DNA from: Tychonema litorale BBK16
Lineage (GTDB): Bacteria; Cyanobacteriota; Cyanobacteriia; Cyanobacteriales; Microcoleaceae
Assembly: GCF_021648855.1 (NCBI RefSeq)
Contig: NZ_JAKJHX010000081.1
Span: 1 to 25,761 of the forward strand
Length of the DNA: 25,761 bases
Reading direction: 5' to 3'
The position numbers and the translations under genes were made by a program. Positions 25,012 through 25,761 of this stretch are shown here, piece by piece. The notes beneath the pieces were generated by a model. The model searched no databases and was not told the DNA's origin. It saw only the letters and a list, made by a program, of their open reading frames with translations. Each line of letters begins with the position of its first letter. Position 1 is the stretch's first letter.

Positions 25012-25090
25012 AGGAGACGGTAGTGCCGTGTCCCTACCGAAAATAATATTGTAGGGACACGGCACTGCCTTGGACTCTATATCATAAGGA
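25012..25090. repeat. Bipartite palindromic repeat, family A, degenerate copy
   Basis: The left arm (25012-25037) and right arm (25051-25069) are inverted. The right arm loses match after GGCACTGCC. The tail CTCTATATCAT is kept, then diverges. It lies in the divergent gap 24951-25159 before leuD, which otherwise shows no feature. Confidence 0.75.
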
Positions 25091-25159
25091 GTGCAACCGG
25101 AATTGATATGATTGGACAATCAACACAAAAGCATCTTAGAGGGTAAGGGAAAATAAATT

Positions 25160-25705
25160 ATGAGTAAAGTAATTAGCGGTCAAATATTTGTAGTAGATGA
25201 CAACATCGATACAGATCAAATTATCCCAGCCGAATACCTGACTTTGGTTCCCTCGAAGCCAGACGAGTACGAGAAACTTGGCAGTTACGCGATGATTGGG
25301 TTGCCCGATCGCTATGGTAAGTTTATGGAACCAGGTGAAATGAAAACCCGTTATCAGATTATCATTGCTGGCGAAAATTTTGGCTGCGGTTCTTCGCGGG
25401 AACACGCTCCCATAGCACTTGGGGCCGCTGGTGTCGAAGCGGTAGTTGCTTTGTCCTACGCGCGGATTTTCTTTCGCAATTGTTCAGCTACTGGTGAATT
25501 ATATCCGATCGAGTCGGGCGATCGGCTCTGCGATGTGTTTGCAACAGGCCAAGAAGTGACGATCGATTTCACAACAGGGCAAATTATCAACCACACTCTC
25601 GATCGCACTTATCACCTGAAACCTTTAGGAGAAGTAGGCCCAGTCATTGATGCCGGCGGACTGTTTGCTTACGCACGTCAGACGGGAATGATTGCTGCTC
25701 GTTAA
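25160..25705 (+). CDS. leuD: 3-isopropylmalate dehydratase small subunit
   Basis: 181 residues. With LeuC it isomerises 2- to 3-isopropylmalate in leucine biosynthesis. The small-subunit (swivel domain) signature is clear: DNIDTDQIIPAEYL (14-27) and GENFGCGSSREHAP, followed by SYARIFFRNCSATGELYP. The length fits the shorter, archaeal/cyanobacterial-like form rather than the roughly 200-residue enterobacterial LeuD. leuC is not upstream, where a hypothetical gene points away. It could lie beyond the right edge. A purine-rich GAGGGTAAGGGA lies before the ATG at some distance. Confidence 0.93.
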   Translation: MSKVISGQIFVVDDNIDTDQIIPAEYLTLVPSKPDEYEKLGSYAMIGLPDRYGKFMEPGEMKTRYQIIIAGENFGCGSSREHAPIALGAAGVEAVVALSYARIFFRNCSATGELYPIESGDRLCDVFATGQEVTIDFTTGQIINHTLDRTYHLKPLGEVGPVIDAGGLFAYARQTGMIAAR

Positions 25706-25729
25706 TGGTTGATGATTAACAGTATGTAG

Positions 25730-25754
25730 GTTGGGTTGAGCCACGAAACCCAAC
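25730..25754. terminator. Hairpin after leuD
   Basis: GTTGGGTT (25730-25737) pairs perfectly with AACCCAAC (25747-25754) around a 9-base loop, 24 bp after the leuD stop. No T-run follows within the window. GTTGGGTT/AACCCAAC hairpins are common dispersed sequences in cyanobacteria, so it may be a repeat serving as a terminator. Confidence 0.5.
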
Positions 25755-25761
25755 TCTTACT

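Noticed and set aside
1..25761. tRNA, rRNA or known riboswitch
   Set aside because: I saw no cloverleaf with a conserved T-arm, no rRNA sequence, and no recognisable riboswitch core, including a B12 element before the cbiET remnant.

Overview
The window is chromosomal DNA of a filamentous (oscillatorian-type) cyanobacterium. The evidence is frequent HIP1-type octamers (GCGATCGC) and CGATCG half-sites, heptameric short tandem repeats in leaders, CCCCCCTT/AAGGGGGG palindromes, and cyanobacterial-style families (HstK-type Ser/Thr-His kinases, DUF1868, Uma2, ABC1/UbiB). The genus assignment is inference.

Layout. 1-967: what looks like the right end of an IS200/IS605-type element abuts a DUF1868 2H-phosphoesterase-like gene. 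1145-2042: a broken cbiET (cobalamin C5,15-methyltransferase) with an internal deletion and a frame change. 2043-2433: a leader with a 50-bp tandem duplication of a palindromic repeat and a CRP-like site. 2443-6521: a GAF sensor histidine kinase, then an ABC1/UbiB kinase-like protein behind a heptamer array. 6566-16075 (minus strand): a signalling operon transcribed from a giant Ser/Thr kinase-AAA-GAF-histidine kinase, through a Cache-HAMP-HK-receiver hybrid, to a receiver-HK protein. Its first and last genes carry almost identical kinase cores. 16268-17269: an unrecognised protein gene upstream on the same strand, with an 11-bp tandem direct repeat ahead of it. 17613-19473 (minus): murE preceded by a small glutaredoxin-like gene. 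19539-22824 (plus): three DNA-processing genes (an ATP-dependent ligase-like protein, a Uma2 nuclease, an SbcD/Mre11-like nuclease). The first has a consensus promoter. 23035-23898: a CPBP membrane protease. 24078-24950 (minus): a one-TM hypothetical protein. 25160-25705: leuD.

Non-coding structure is a major theme. At least four dispersed repeat families occupy most intergenic gaps. One family also sits in frame inside murE and the giant kinase, with a different GC-rich insert elsewhere in that kinase. Two families share one architecture: two inverted arms, each arm itself a palindrome. Two genes have start codons at or next to heptamer arrays that leave no Shine-Dalgarno.

The most interesting points are the invasion of coding sequence by palindromic repeats, the nucleotide-level near-identity between two kinase cores of one operon, the ligase/Uma2/SbcD cluster, the decayed cbiET gene, and the possible TnpB/omega-RNA right end at the left edge. 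All family calls come from reading motifs by eye. No database search was run.
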